A stretch of DNA of 64,000 nucleotides from Rhizobium mongolense USDA 1844 (GCF_000419765.1 NZ_ATTQ01000006.1:1-64000); one strand, 5' to 3'. Counted from the stretch's first letter, positions 53,121 to 63,449 are shown. The notes: generated from the letters alone by a model not told the origin. Translations and numbers: made by a program.

Positions 53121-54662
53121 ATGGAGTTCGATCTCAGCCGCGTTTTGGACGCACTCCCGGCCATGGTATGGATCGCACTGCCGGACGGGCAGCTCGAGCT
53201 TGCCAATCGACGCTGGTCCGAATACACCGGCCTCGGTCTGGACGAAGCCCACGGCTGGGAATGGCAGACCGCGGTCAGCCCGGACGACCTGCCCACGCTG
53301 CTCGAACGCTGGCGGTCGATTCTGGTATCCGGCCAGCCCGGCGAAATGGAGGCGCGCGTACGTCGCTTCGACGGGCAGTATCGCCGGGTTAGCGTGCAAT
53401 GCAGTCCGATAGTCGATGATGCCGGCCGGATCCTCAAATGGTGGGGAGTGGTCACCGATGTCGAGGATTTTCGGCGAGCTGAGGAGACCTTGCGGCGGCG
53501 CGAACTTGATTTTCAGTTGATCGTCGACAGCATCCCGATTCCGGTCGCCGTGACGACACCATCAGGCGATGTCGAAGGCCTTAATCAACTGACCCTCGAC
53601 TATTTCGGCAAGACATTCGAGGAGCTGAAAGGCTGGAAGGCCTCCGAGGTCGTCCATCCGGACGATCTCGAGCGGACGGTCGCCGCTCATCTTTTGGCGC
53701 ACCAGCAGGGCAATTCGTACAACATCGAGATTCGCCACCGTCGCGCTGACGGCGTCTACCGCTGGTACAACGTCCTAGGCCTGCCTCTACGGGATCCGCA
53801 AGGCAACATCCTCCGCTGGCTCCACTTGCTGATCGACATAGATGATCGGAGGCGGGCAGAGGCGGCCCTCCAGGCCGCGAACGACAGGCTTGCGCGTGCA
53901 TCGCAGGTCGCAAGCCTGGTCGAACTCTCCGCCTCGATCGCGCACGAGGTCAATCAGCCGATTGCCGCTGCACTCGCCAACGCGCAGGCTGCGCTTCGCT
54001 GGCTGGGAAGGGACCCGCCCGATCTTGCGGAGGTGAGAGAGGCACTCGACGACGTTGTGAAGGACGGCACGCGAGCCGGAGCTGTCATTGATCGGATACG
54101 CTCGCTGTTCAAGAACGCACCGCCGTCGCTTGAGAACCTGGACCTCACCGAGGCGCTCACCGAGATCGTTGCCCTTAGCCGCGGCAAAGCCCTGAAGAAC
54201 GGTGTCTCCTTACAGATCCAACTCTCGGACGGCTTGCCGACCATCCGAGGAGACCGCGTACAGTTGCAGCAGGTGATGCTCAACTTGATCACCAACGCCA
54301 TCGAGGCAATGAGCAGTGTCGACGATGGTAATCGCAATGTTCGGATCACCGCCGGAAGAGACGACGACAATGTCTTTGTCACCGTGCAGGACTCCGGTCC
54401 GGGCTTGACGCAAGCCACCTTGGACCGCGTCTTCGAACCGTTTTACACGACCAAGCCAACCGGTCTCGGGGTGGGGCTGTCGATCTGCCGTTCAATCATC
54501 GAGGCCCACAACGGTGCGCTCTGGGCGACAAACGCCGAGAAAGGCGGCGCCGTGTTTTCGTTTACCGTTCCCATTTCCACGTCGGCAAAATCCAGAAGGG
54601 GCGTGCAGGATCCCGTCATGCCCTCTGAAGCGCCCCAACCGCTCGCTGATATAACCTCCTGA
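53121..54662 (+). CDS. PAS-PAS sensor histidine kinase
   Basis: 513 residues, no membrane segments. PAS1 (about 8-120) contains WSEYTGLGLDEAHGWEW; PAS2 (about 135-255) contains DYFGKTFEELKGW and a PAC end (HRRADGVYRWYNV). HisKA H-box SASIAHEVNQPIAAALANAQ near residue 280 and HATPase with LITNAIEAM, DSGPGL and GLGVGLSICRSI. A cytosolic FixL-like kinase without the haem His pocket being evident. Its FixJ-type partner follows 138 bases downstream. Confidence 0.92.
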   Translation: MEFDLSRVLDALPAMVWIALPDGQLELANRRWSEYTGLGLDEAHGWEWQTAVSPDDLPTLLERWRSILVSGQPGEMEARVRRFDGQYRRVSVQCSPIVDDAGRILKWWGVVTDVEDFRRAEETLRRRELDFQLIVDSIPIPVAVTTPSGDVEGLNQLTLDYFGKTFEELKGWKASEVVHPDDLERTVAAHLLAHQQGNSYNIEIRHRRADGVYRWYNVLGLPLRDPQGNILRWLHLLIDIDDRRRAEAALQAANDRLARASQVASLVELSASIAHEVNQPIAAALANAQAALRWLGRDPPDLAEVREALDDVVKDGTRAGAVIDRIRSLFKNAPPSLENLDLTEALTEIVALSRGKALKNGVSLQIQLSDGLPTIRGDRVQLQQVMLNLITNAIEAMSSVDDGNRNVRITAGRDDDNVFVTVQDSGPGLTQATLDRVFEPFYTTKPTGLGVGLSICRSIIEAHNGALWATNAEKGGAVFSFTVPISTSAKSRRGVQDPVMPSEAPQPLADITS

Positions 54663-54800
54663 ACTGCTTCGGTCAGTTCCACAAACGATTCGATGAAGGA
54701 GCCCGCATCAAGTCCAAGATGGCTAATACCTTCGTGTTATCTCCCAGGCAGTTTCCGTCATGCTATGGTTTCAACGCTTTTAGAGAACATGGCCCTTTAG

Positions 54801-55433
54801 ATGTCGCACAGTCCGGACGATAGAGCGATTGTCTACATCGTCGATGACGATGAAGCGCTGCGTCGCGCGCTAGACCGCCTGTTCCGCTCGGTTAGCCTTG
54901 AAACGCGCAGCTATGGAGCTGCCCGCGAGTTTATCGATGCCCAGCGACCGGATCTACCCGGATGCATCGTACTCGACGTAAGGCTGCCGGGCATCAACGG
55001 GCTTGAGTTTCAGGCGCAGCTTGGCGACTTGGGCATCAACTTACCCGTCGTCCTGATCACCGGTCACGGCGATATCCCCATGACGGTTCGGGCGATGAAG
55101 GCCGGAGCCGTAGACTTCCTGCCGAAGCCTTTCCGCGACCAGGACATGCTCGATGCAGTGAGTACGGCGATCAACCGTGATCGCAGCCGACGAGCCGCGG
55201 AGGACCTCACTGCCGGTCTCAAAGGTCGATTTGCCACATTATCGACGCGCGAGCGGGAAGTGATGATGCTGGCGACCTCCGGCAGGATGAACAAGCAGAT
55301 CGCCGGGGATCTGGGTCTCAGCGAGGTAACGGTCAAAATCCATCGTGGCGCCGCGATGCGCAAGATGGGTGCTCGTACACTCGCCGATCTGGTGCGAATG
55401 GCCGATGCCTTGAACCTGGCACTTGAACACTGA
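54801..55433 (+). CDS. FixJ-family response regulator (REC-LuxR)
   Basis: 210 residues. Receiver with IVDDDEAL, phospho-acceptor in VLDVRLPGINGLEF and KPFRDQ. The LuxR-type helix-turn-helix has LSTREREVMMLATSGRMNKQ and VTVKIHRGAAMRKM, the FixJ style. Phosphorylation by the adjacent PAS kinase should activate DNA binding. Likely targets are the genes downstream, starting with the GlcG-like protein. Confidence 0.92.
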   Translation: MSHSPDDRAIVYIVDDDEALRRALDRLFRSVSLETRSYGAAREFIDAQRPDLPGCIVLDVRLPGINGLEFQAQLGDLGINLPVVLITGHGDIPMTVRAMKAGAVDFLPKPFRDQDMLDAVSTAINRDRSRRAAEDLTAGLKGRFATLSTREREVMMLATSGRMNKQIAGDLGLSEVTVKIHRGAAMRKMGARTLADLVRMADALNLALEH

Positions 55434-55540
55434 CGGCTAACACCTGAGTATGATTTCCAAAGGGTGGGACGTGTGCGAGGCTGACGTTCAGCGCTCCGCC
55501 CATCTCCGCGGCCAAGCTAACAAGAAGCGAGTGATGCGGC

Positions 55541-55909
55541 GTGGCAGGGGAACCACTCATCTCCATTATCGACGACGATCAGGCGATGCGGTCAGCGCTT
55601 GTCAGGCTGATCCGTTCGCTCGGATATGTTGCCCGTGGTTTCGCATCAGCCGAGGAATTCATCGAGGCGGGTGTCATGTCGGGCTGTTCCTGCGTCATCA
55701 CAGATATCCAGATGCCGGGCATGAGCGGCATCCATCTGACAAGGCTGATCGCGGAGCGGCAATCCGAGGTGCCTGTAATCCTGATTACTGCTCGTACTGA
55801 GCCTGGACTCGAGGACGTCGCCCTTGCCAGCGGGGCCGTGGCCTTCTTCAGGAAGCCGATAGACACCACGGCCTTCGTTGAATGCCTGGAAATGGCGATA
55901 AGGGCATGA
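55541..55909 (+). CDS. receiver-only response regulator
   Basis: 122 residues from GTG 55541. Complete receiver: IIDDDQAMRS, phospho-acceptor in VITDIQMPGMSGIHL and Lys in FRKPID. No output domain. It may act as a phosphate sink or a competing acceptor for the PAS kinase, as in other rhizobial kinase-FixJ-receiver clusters. Confidence 0.88.
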   Translation: MAGEPLISIIDDDQAMRSALVRLIRSLGYVARGFASAEEFIEAGVMSGCSCVITDIQMPGMSGIHLTRLIAERQSEVPVILITARTEPGLEDVALASGAVAFFRKPIDTTAFVECLEMAIRA

Positions 55910-56228
55910 GCCCAGCCCGGCCCGCGTCTGGTCCCGCACTGGATGCGTCGCGCAAACGGTCAGGGATTTCAACCGCAAACGGCCGCTCACGGCTGACAAC
56001 AGCGGTGTGAAGGGCGGTGGTTGCCCTCCTGGCGCTGGCGTCAGCCATCAAACTGACCGGCAATACCGCTCCGTGGCATCTAATACCAAGGCATGAGCCG
56101 CATAGCCGCTCGTCTTAACCAGACAGCCGCCCGTACGATGGCGGCGACGGCATTCGTCCAGCAGTATGCTCATCAGCGACCTGGCACGTGTGAGAGTGCC
56201 AATCGAAGCATCTCAAACGGAGAAGCAC
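55910..56228. other. intergenic region before the GlcG-like gene
   Basis: No gene recognised; should contain the promoter for the downstream unit and a possible FixJ-type site. No clear dyad stands out by eye. Confidence 0.4.
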
Positions 56229-56636
56229 ATGCTGCAAATCACCTCCAAACAAGCCCAGGCGATCATCTCGGCCGGCGAGGCTAAGGCCGCCGACCTCGGC
56301 GTCCCCGTCAACATAACGGTGCTGGATGCCGGCGCCCATCTGAAGGCGTTTAGCCGTATGGATGGCGCAGTGCTCGGCTCGATCGACATCGCGACACGCA
56401 AGGCGCGAACCGCCGCGCTTTTTCAGACCACAAGCGAGGCAGTCTGGGAATATTGCAAGCCGGGCGCGCCCGCTCACGCGCTCGAACTCACGAATGGCGG
56501 CCTCGCCCCCTTTGCGGGCGGGATTACGCTCTTTGATGCGCACGGCACGATGATTGGCGCTGTCGGCGTGTCCGGCGGGTCCGTCCCGCAGGATCTCGAA
56601 ATCGCACAGGCGGCGGCCGCCGCCCTGGGCGCCTAA
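56229..56636 (+). CDS. GlcG/HbpS-family haem-binding-like protein
   Basis: 135 residues from ATG 56229 (MLQITSKQAQAIISAGEAKA) with GGAGA upstream. The family's features: VPVNITVLDAGAHLKAFSRM near residue 30, SIDIATRKARTAALF and PFAGGITLFDAHGTMIGAVG with GVSGG. Members bind haem or haem-degradation products, sometimes signalling to two-component systems, and in glycolate loci are called GlcG. Here it lies just downstream of a two-component system and before an SDR. Confidence 0.88.
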   Translation: MLQITSKQAQAIISAGEAKAADLGVPVNITVLDAGAHLKAFSRMDGAVLGSIDIATRKARTAALFQTTSEAVWEYCKPGAPAHALELTNGGLAPFAGGITLFDAHGTMIGAVGVSGGSVPQDLEIAQAAAAALGA

Positions 56637-56678
56637 CCCTCTCAAAGGCAACTACCAACCAGTCGAAAGGAAACTTCC

Positions 56679-57491
56679 ATGTCCAAAACAATTCTGATCA
56701 CCGGCGCAGGTTCCGGCTTCGGCAAGGGCGCTGCAATAGGCATGGCCAAGAACGGCCACGACATAATCGCCACCTGCCAGGTTTCGCCGATGGTCACCGC
56801 GCTGCGCAACGAGGTGGAGGCGCTCGGCCTGGCCGACCGAATTCGCGTCGCGCGGCTCGACCTCACCGATCCCTATGACATCCGCCAGGCCGAGGGCTGG
56901 GATTTCGACATTCTCTGGAACAACGCCGGTCAGGGTGAACCCGGCCCGGTCTGGGAAATTCCGGTCGACGTCGTGCGTCGCAATTTCGAGATCAACGTCT
57001 TCCTGCCACTCACGCTGACCCAGGGCGTCGTTCAGAAGTGGGTGCGCGAGGGCAAGAGTCAGGGCAAGAAGGTGGTCTTCACCTCCTCGATGGGCGGCCT
57101 GTTCACTCCGGCCAACTGGGGCACCTACGTTTCGACCAAGCACGCGCTGGAGTCGATCGCCGAGGCGCTGCAGCAGGAGCTCGCCGCATACGGGATCAAG
57201 ATCCAGACGATCAATCCGGGCGCCTATTACACCGGCTACAACGAAACCATGGCCGACAATCCGTTCCGCTGGCTGGACGACAGCAAGAACATCACCAAGC
57301 GCGCCGACCTGCGCAAGGGGTTCGACGATTTCTTCGCGACGCCCGAAGGCAGGATGGATCCAAAGGAGATGATCGACCGCATGATCGAGATCGTTCCGGC
57401 CGACACGGGCAAGTTCCGCAACGTCTGCCCCAAGGTGATCGAGGACATGCTGAAGGATCACCAGCTCAAGGCCTGGGAAAACCAGATTTGA
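56679..57491 (+). CDS. short-chain dehydrogenase/reductase
   Basis: 270 residues starting MSKTILITGAGSGFGKGAAI (cofactor loop TGAGSGFG). Later motifs are LWNNAGQGEPG, TSSMGGLFTPANWGTYVSTK (Ser, Tyr-x-x-x-Lys catalytic set as YVSTK) and INPGAYYTGYNE. An intact SDR, 42 bases after the GlcG-like gene and probably in its operon. Substrate unknown. Confidence 0.9.
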   Translation: MSKTILITGAGSGFGKGAAIGMAKNGHDIIATCQVSPMVTALRNEVEALGLADRIRVARLDLTDPYDIRQAEGWDFDILWNNAGQGEPGPVWEIPVDVVRRNFEINVFLPLTLTQGVVQKWVREGKSQGKKVVFTSSMGGLFTPANWGTYVSTKHALESIAEALQQELAAYGIKIQTINPGAYYTGYNETMADNPFRWLDDSKNITKRADLRKGFDDFFATPEGRMDPKEMIDRMIEIVPADTGKFRNVCPKVIEDMLKDHQLKAWENQI

Positions 57492-57564
57492 GCAGTCTCG
57501 CGGCGGCGGGCCCCCGCCGCCCACTCCGGTCCACCGATGGAAAGTCTGGGAAAGGATAAGTGAG

Positions 57565-57820
57565 ATGAGCATGAGCAAGTCGCTGGCCACCGTTGTTGCC
57601 ATGGCGATGATCCCAGTGGTGTCAGCCGGAGAAAGCCGGCCGCCGACCAAGCGGAAAACAAGAAAATCGTGCAGCGCGCCTTTGACGCTTGGGCCAATGG
57701 GACTGGCAGTCCCTACGACCTTCTGGCCGAGGATCCCTCCGGCCGCTGCGCAATGAGCGGCACGGTTGCGCAAACCGGCCACAGACTGCAGCCACAAGGC
57801 GACCGCAGTCACTTATGAGG
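57565..57820 (+). pseudogene. exported NTF2/SnoaL-like protein, fragment
   Basis: A signal-like start (MSMSKSLATVVAMAMIPVVSA) is followed, after a frame change near 57640, by ENKKIVQRAFDAWANGTGSP and YDLLAED, the first helix of an NTF2-like fold. The similarity then ends at about 57740 and the following sequence is unrelated. Truncated and frameshifted. Confidence 0.6.
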
Positions 57821-57830
57821 AGATGTGACT

Positions 57831-58679
57831 ATGAAGACTTGGCTTATCACCGGAGCCTCGCGAGGGTTCGGTGCGCGGATCGCACAGTTGGCGTTGGAGG
57901 GGGGCGACAACGTCGTGGCCACTGCCCGTAACGCGACCCTGATCACCGACAAACTCGGAGAGCGACCGAATTTGTTGGCCGTTCCACTCGACGTGACGAA
58001 CGCGGACCAAGCCCGCCAGGCGGTGAAAGCCGGTGTCGAGCGTTTCGGTGGGATAAACGTCCTTCTGAACAATGCTGGGTTCGGGTTGCTTGGTGCCGTC
58101 GAAGAGGCATCGGCGGAGGAGGTAGAGCGACTTTATCGAACAAACGTCTTCGGTCTGCTGACCGTCACCCGCGCGGTCCTTCCGCAAATGCGTAAGCAGA
58201 AGTCGGGCAGAATCCTAAACATCTCTTCGATCGGCGGTTATAGAGCCGCGGCCGGCTTCGGAGTGTATTGCTCGACGAAGTTTGCAGTCGAGGGACTGTC
58301 GGAAGCTCTCCACGCAGAGCTCGCTCCGCTCGGTATACATGTATCGGTGATCGAGCCGGGCTACTTCCGGACGGACTTCTTGGATTCTTCCTCGCTGTCG
58401 ATTAGCAGGGTTCGGATAAGCGACTACGACCAGACCGCAGGAGTAGTACGCGAGCGTGCCGCCAGCCTTAATCACAGTCAGCCTGGCGACCCGGAGAAAT
58501 TCGCAAAACTCGTCGTCGAGTTCTCCGATGCGGTTGATCCGCCGGTTCGAATGCCTGTCGGAAGCGACACGATTGCCGCCATCGTGGCAAAGCACGACTC
58601 TGATGCCCGCATCATCTCAAAGTGGCGGCATGTCTCGATCTCGACCGATTTTGACGCGTCGAGTGCTGAAGGCGTATAA
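57831..58679 (+). CDS. short-chain dehydrogenase/reductase
   Basis: 282 residues from ATG 57831 ([20 protein letters not shown]), with GAGGAG upstream; a GTG two codons earlier is less well placed. Cofactor loop [17 protein letters not shown], catalytic [20 protein letters not shown] and [11 protein letters not shown]. This is the common rhizobial 'oxidoreductase' SDR of about 280 residues. Substrate unknown; it is followed by the molybdenum hydroxylase genes. Confidence 0.9.
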   Translation: MKTWLITGASRGFGARIAQLALEGGDNVVATARNATLITDKLGERPNLLAVPLDVTNADQARQAVKAGVERFGGINVLLNNAGFGLLGAVEEASAEEVERLYRTNVFGLLTVTRAVLPQMRKQKSGRILNISSIGGYRAAAGFGVYCSTKFAVEGLSEALHAELAPLGIHVSVIEPGYFRTDFLDSSSLSISRVRISDYDQTAGVVRERAASLNHSQPGDPEKFAKLVVEFSDAVDPPVRMPVGSDTIAAIVAKHDSDARIISKWRHVSISTDFDASSAEGV

Positions 58680-58755
58680 ATACGGCCAGCACTGTCGGTC
58701 CAAGGCTACGCGTACTCGATCATCACTCCTCCCTCCGCACCGAAGGAGCAATTGT

Positions 58756-59214
58756 ATGTCTTACGAACTCTCAATCAACGGTGAGAAATATACCCTCGAC
58801 GTCGACGGTGATATTCCGCTCCTGTGGGTCCTGCGCGATACCTTAGGTCTTACCGGCACGAAATTCGGCTGCGGCATCGCCATGTGCGGGGCTTGCACCG
58901 TGCACGTTGACGGCGTCGCGATGAGATCGTGCGTGATGCCTGTAGCCGATGCAGCAACCAAGCCGATCACCACGATCGAGGCGATCGGCGAAACCGAAGC
59001 AGGGGCTCGAATTCAGAAGGCCTGGCTGGACATCGACGTCGTTCAATGCGGCTACTGTCAATCCGGGCAGATTATGTCCGCGACGGCCTTGCTGGCCGCG
59101 AACTCAGCGCCGACTGACGAAGATATCGATGCCGTCATGGCCGGAAATATCTGCCGATGCGGCACGTATCCGCGCATCCGGGCAGCGATCAAACAAGCTG
59201 CGGAAGGGAGGTAG
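58756..59214 (+). CDS. molybdenum hydroxylase small subunit (two 2Fe-2S clusters)
   Basis: 152 residues. The plant-type 2Fe-2S motif is [12 protein letters not shown] with a fourth Cys in RSCVMP; the second cluster uses CGYCQSGQ and [10 protein letters not shown]. This is the iron-sulfur subunit of the xanthine oxidase family, of the IorA type (no FAD domain). It passes electrons from the molybdenum site to the cytochrome. It is three bases upstream of its large subunit. Confidence 0.93.
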   Translation: MSYELSINGEKYTLDVDGDIPLLWVLRDTLGLTGTKFGCGIAMCGACTVHVDGVAMRSCVMPVADAATKPITTIEAIGETEAGARIQKAWLDIDVVQCGYCQSGQIMSATALLAANSAPTDEDIDAVMAGNICRCGTYPRIRAAIKQAAEGR

Positions 59215-59217
59215 GGC

Positions 59218-61371
59218 ATGTCTCTTCACGACAAGATTAACCTCGCAATCTCGCGTCGCCAGTTCCTGATCAGTGCCTCGCTGACAGGCGCTGGCCTGGT
59301 TGTCGGGCTGCAGCCCTCCGTTCCGTCGGCCGCGCCGCAGCCGCTTGAACCGAATGCTTTCATTCGGATTCCCGCCGAAGGCAAAATCGTCTTCGTCATG
59401 CCGTCAGTCGAGATGGGACAGGGCATTTACACAGCCGTGGCCATGCTGTTGGCAGAAGAACTTGAAGTAACGCTTGATCAGGTGGTTCTCGAGCACGCAC
59501 CTGCAGATCCCTCGCGCTATGCCAACCCGTTGCTGGGCGATCAGATCACTGGCGGGTCGGTGGCTATCCGCGCCGTGTACGAGCAGATGCGCAAGGCGGG
59601 CGCCGCCGCACGCATCGTCCTGGTGAATGCTGCCGCCCGCGGCTGGGGCGTCCAGCCCGAGACCTGCAAGGCGGAAGCCGGTCGAGTAATCCACATCGGC
59701 AGCGGTCGTCACGTGGCGTACGGAAGCCTCATCGGGGCTGCGGCATCCGAGGTCGTGCCGCAGGAGATGCAGTTGAAGCCGGCATCGAGCTTCGCAGTGA
59801 TCGGGAAGGCGGTTCGGCGTCTCGACAGTCCTGAGAAGGTCAATGGCACGGCCAAGTTCGGGATCGACGCCCGGCCGGAAGGTGTCTCCTATGCCGCGAT
59901 CGCGATCTGTCCTCATTTCGGCGGAAAGCTCGCTCACCTCGATGACAGTCCTGCCATGAGGGTCAAGGGCGTCAAGCAGGTCGTCCGCATCGAAGACGCG
60001 GTCGCAGTCCTTGCCGACAATACGGGCGCGGCTCGTAAAGGAATCGCAGCGTTGTCCATTGCGTGGGACCTCGGTCCCAGTGGCGCACTATCCCAGTCCG
60101 ATCTTGAAAAGCGTGCCGAAGATGCGATCAGCGGCGAAGCACTTCCGCATATAAAGGAAGGGGACGTCGAGAAGGCAGAGGCGGAACATGGGCCGGTGCA
60201 CGAGTTCATCTATCGGCTTCCAATCCTGACTCACACGGCGATGGAGCCCATGAACTGCACGCTTCACGTCCGCAACGATGGATGCGAGGTATGGGTCGGC
60301 ACCCAGGTTATGGGGCGGGCGCGGCAGGCGGTTGCCGATGTTACCGGTCTTCCCGTCGATAGGGTCGTCGTACACAACCATCTGCTCGGCGGTGGTTTTG
60401 GCCGCAGGCTGGACGTCGACGGCATCATCGTGGCGGCGAAGATCGCAAAGCAGGTAGAAGGTCCGGTCAAGGTGACATGGAGCCGGGAAGAAGACATCCG
60501 GCACGACTGTTACCGCTATCTGAACTACAGCAAGGTCACCGCGACGCTTGGCCCCGATGGAATGCCCGTCTCCTGGCGGCACCGCGTCATCGGCCCTTCC
60601 GTCATGGCGCGCTGGCTTCCCGCCTTTACCCGCGACGGCATAGACCTTGACCAGATGGGCGGGGCGGAATCTCCGTATGCGATCCCGAACAAGTATACGG
60701 ATTTTGCGCGCCACGAAGCGCCGGACGGCATGCTGACGGGCAATTGGCGTGGCGTCGGAGCGACAAGGAACATCCCGCCGATCGAAGGCGGGATAGACGA
60801 GCTCGCTCATATCGCGGGAGTTGACCCGCTCGAATACCGCCGGCGCCTATTGCAGCAGAAGCCGCGCCTGTTAGGCGCGCTCAATTTGGCGGCGGAGAAA
60901 GCCGGCTGGACTAACCCGCTCCCTCAGGGCGAGGGCAGGGGCATTGCCATTTCTGAAGACTTTGGCAGCCACGCGGCCACGATCTCCGAGGTAAGCGTCG
61001 GCGATAACGGAAGGCTTAGGATCGAGCGCATCATCTGCGCTGTCGATTGTGGACAGGTTATCAATCCGGACACCGTCGAAGCGCAGATCCAGAGCGGGAT
61101 CGTCTATGGATTGAGCGCTGCCCTTTACGGGCGCATCACGGTCGCGAACGGAGCTGTCGTTGAGAGCAACTTCGACGATTCACCTGTGTTGCGAATCCAT
61201 GAAACGCCAGAGATCGAGGTTCATATCGTGCCAAGTTCCGAGGCGCCCGGCGGCATAGGCGAAGTGGGCACGCCGGGCGTCGCGCCCTCGCTGCTCAATG
61301 CAATCTTCGTGGCGACCGGCAAGCGGTTGCGTTCGCTGCCGATAAATCAAAGCGATCTGCGGAGGGTGTGA
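59218..61371 (+). CDS. molybdenum hydroxylase large subunit (molybdopterin-binding), Tat-exported
   Basis: 717 residues with a twin-arginine signal (ISRRQFLISASLTGAG). Molybdopterin motifs are VEMGQGIYTAVAMLLAEE, LLGGGFGRRLDVDG and near the end GGIGEVGTPGVAP, where Glu is the catalytic base. The two-domain arrangement is that of isoquinoline 1-oxidoreductase/aldehyde oxidase beta subunits. It oxidises N-heterocycles or aldehydes in the periplasm, the exact substrate being unknown. No maturation (XdhC-like) gene is nearby. Confidence 0.92.
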   Translation: MSLHDKINLAISRRQFLISASLTGAGLVVGLQPSVPSAAPQPLEPNAFIRIPAEGKIVFVMPSVEMGQGIYTAVAMLLAEELEVTLDQVVLEHAPADPSRYANPLLGDQITGGSVAIRAVYEQMRKAGAAARIVLVNAAARGWGVQPETCKAEAGRVIHIGSGRHVAYGSLIGAAASEVVPQEMQLKPASSFAVIGKAVRRLDSPEKVNGTAKFGIDARPEGVSYAAIAICPHFGGKLAHLDDSPAMRVKGVKQVVRIEDAVAVLADNTGAARKGIAALSIAWDLGPSGALSQSDLEKRAEDAISGEALPHIKEGDVEKAEAEHGPVHEFIYRLPILTHTAMEPMNCTLHVRNDGCEVWVGTQVMGRARQAVADVTGLPVDRVVVHNHLLGGGFGRRLDVDGIIVAAKIAKQVEGPVKVTWSREEDIRHDCYRYLNYSKVTATLGPDGMPVSWRHRVIGPSVMARWLPAFTRDGIDLDQMGGAESPYAIPNKYTDFARHEAPDGMLTGNWRGVGATRNIPPIEGGIDELAHIAGVDPLEYRRRLLQQKPRLLGALNLAAEKAGWTNPLPQGEGRGIAISEDFGSHAATISEVSVGDNGRLRIERIICAVDCGQVINPDTVEAQIQSGIVYGLSAALYGRITVANGAVVESNFDDSPVLRIHETPEIEVHIVPSSEAPGGIGEVGTPGVAPSLLNAIFVATGKRLRSLPINQSDLRRV

Positions 61372-61373
61372 TC

Positions 61374-62012
61374 ATGACAAAGAGAATGATTTCCGTCCTC
61401 TTCACGACTGCATTTGTTTCGGTGGCGATCGTAGCCGGAGTTGGACCTCTACAGAGTGCCGCGAACTCTGAAAACAACGCTCTCAAAACCGTTTCCGACT
61501 TTACTTCCATCAGCGACAGGGCTGCACGCTCAAAGGCGATCTTTGAGGAGGCGAGCCGGGTCATCACGCATCCCCGCTGTATCAATTGTCATCCCGCTAC
61601 ACGCAGTCCGACGCAGGGTGAGGACATGCACCCGCATGTGCCGCTGATGATTGCAGCCGACAGCTCATTTGGCCCTGCCGGCATTGCCTGTAGCACCTGC
61701 CATGGCCCGGAAAATAGAGATATCGTCGGCAGCCGCCTGAAGTCGATCCCCGGCAATGCACACTGGCAGCTCGCTCCGGCCAGTATGGCATGGCAAGGGC
61801 TGACCGTCGGGGAAATCTGCCGGCAGGTAAAAGATCCTGCGCGGAATGGAAATCGGTCGCATGCCGACCTGATCAAACATATGGGAACGGATCATCTGGT
61901 CGGCTGGGCTTGGCATCCAGGCAGTGGACGGACTGCAGCTCCGGGCTCGCAGGAGACCTTCGCTGCATTGATCTCGGCGTGGGTCGATACCGGTGCGGAG
62001 TGTCCGGACTGA
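61374..62012 (+). CDS. dihaem cytochrome c partner of the molybdenum hydroxylase
   Basis: 212 residues from ATG 61374 (MTKRMISVLFTTAFVSVAIV), with a signal peptide and two haem-binding motifs, CINCH (about residue 70) and CSTCH (about 110). The rest is rich in His and Pro, including RSHADLIKHMGTDHLVGWAW. It should pass electrons from the hydroxylase to the respiratory chain. The three genes are translationally packed (3 and 2 base gaps). Confidence 0.9.
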   Translation: MTKRMISVLFTTAFVSVAIVAGVGPLQSAANSENNALKTVSDFTSISDRAARSKAIFEEASRVITHPRCINCHPATRSPTQGEDMHPHVPLMIAADSSFGPAGIACSTCHGPENRDIVGSRLKSIPGNAHWQLAPASMAWQGLTVGEICRQVKDPARNGNRSHADLIKHMGTDHLVGWAWHPGSGRTAAPGSQETFAALISAWVDTGAECPD

Positions 62013-62061
62013 AGTGTGGCAAGCTCGAAGGCAGCAAAACCATCGCGCAGCTCAACAGATC

Positions 62062-63045
62062 GGTAGACTTCTCGATGAAGCCGGTGGGATCAAGGACACA
62101 TTCGTCACGCCAGCTAGTCTCCATGTCGCAACGGACGCGGTGAGAGCCTGGCCCCGCGGATTTATTGAAGTCAGCGAAAGGATTCGAGACGTTTGGAGGT
62201 GTCCAACCTATCGTGAGGGACGCAATTATAAACACCCAGTCTATCGAGAAATCCGCGCGTTCAGGCGGCTATTTGGCCATTCCTTTGAAACGATGGTGCG
62301 CGACCAGCTACGAGGTGGCGTCAAGGCTACTGTGACGCCATGTGACGATGCAGCAAAAGATCGGACTGCTCGCTTCAGAAGGCCGCATCCCAGGACGACG
62401 CGTGTAGGCGGTTTCGATACAGAGAGCGACAAGGAGCGTCTCGAACTTGCCTCACTCCTTGCTCGGAGTTCGCGAAGAGTCAAAGACGAAGCAAGGCGGA
62501 CCGGATTGCCCGTAATCGAGATGATCCGTCTCTATGAGGAAGGACTGGCGGCTCTGCCCCGATCATAGCGTTTCTTGTCACCTCAGGCCGAAGCGAGTTG
62601 CGAAAACGGATGTGATTTCCGAAATCCTTTCAAGATCCGGGACGCAAATTAATAGCGTTGGGACGCTTTATAACCTCGTTACCTGTCTGAGTGGCGGGTC
62701 GGTTTGCTGGTCACAGGTTCTCACGAGCGCTTTGTCAGGAGAGCTCGCGTTTGGTGTTGAGCAAGGGGTTTGCCGCTCATACGCAGAATGACTGCAGCGG
62801 ATGTTGATTGTCTCCTACGAATCCTCTCACGTCCCAGTGAGGGCGAGTGGTCTGGCGAGGTGATTTTGACGAACGCTGATGTCGGTTTATATCTTGGTGT
62901 CTCTGAGCACGAAGTATCAGCACTCGTGACCCAACGCATGTTGACGTCGAATGGAATCAGGTTCTCAACGCTTCGCGAGTCCGGGCGAATTATGTATGCG
63001 GATCCGAGACGCTCAGATTCCTCGAATTTCACGGAGATCCAATAA
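62062..63045 (+). pseudogene. unrecognised conserved gene, copy 2, broken into three frames
   Basis: The first frame ends at 62568 after GLPVIEMIRLYEEGLAALP; the second (about 62580-62791) has GTLYNLVTCLSGGSVCW; the third (62770-63045) has LTNADVGLYLGVSEHEVSAL. These sections align in the same order with copy 1 (48243-49510): AVRAWPRGFIEVSERIRD, GLPxxE(L/M)IRLYxxGLA, LYNLVTCLSGG/LYDVATALTDG and VGxYLGxxxxEx. Both copies are damaged. The frame starts directly after the cytochrome gene and replaces whatever stood there. Confidence 0.6.
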
Positions 63046-63050
63046 AAGCG

Positions 63051-63449
63051 AAGGCCGTGATCTTCCGAGATATCAGCGATGCTGGAGCCAGCGTAATTAT
63101 TATCCGGCCGTCTGTACGCGATCGAGTGGCTGTAAGCAGTTATTTAGGCAGGCTGGGTTATCGATGATCTGGGCGCGAGACCAGCCAGTAAGCAGCATAA
63201 GAATCCCATTCCTTATGTTGGAACCAAGGATTTCCGTGGCTTGGCAGAATCTCAATTGATTCGTTTTGACAATACTGAGGAACCCGGCTTAAAGCGAAAT
63301 CAACTCTGGCCTATAGCGAAACAGATTCGGTAAAAGGGAAGCCGATTCACCCAGAACCATTTATCAAAATAAAACGTCGAAGATAAATCAAAGAAATCAA
63401 TGATCTAATCGAGCGAATGGTGCTGGACTCAATCTCTTTAATTCGCCCG
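63051..63449. other. no gene recognised, AT-rich for this window
   Basis: Low-complexity, AT-richer DNA between the two remnants; the stretch around 63240-63420 has many A/T runs. No features. Confidence 0.45.

Noticed and set aside
57497..57520. GC-rich inverted repeat after the SDR at 56679-57491 as a terminator
   Set aside because: The stem is short and no T-tract follows on either strand.
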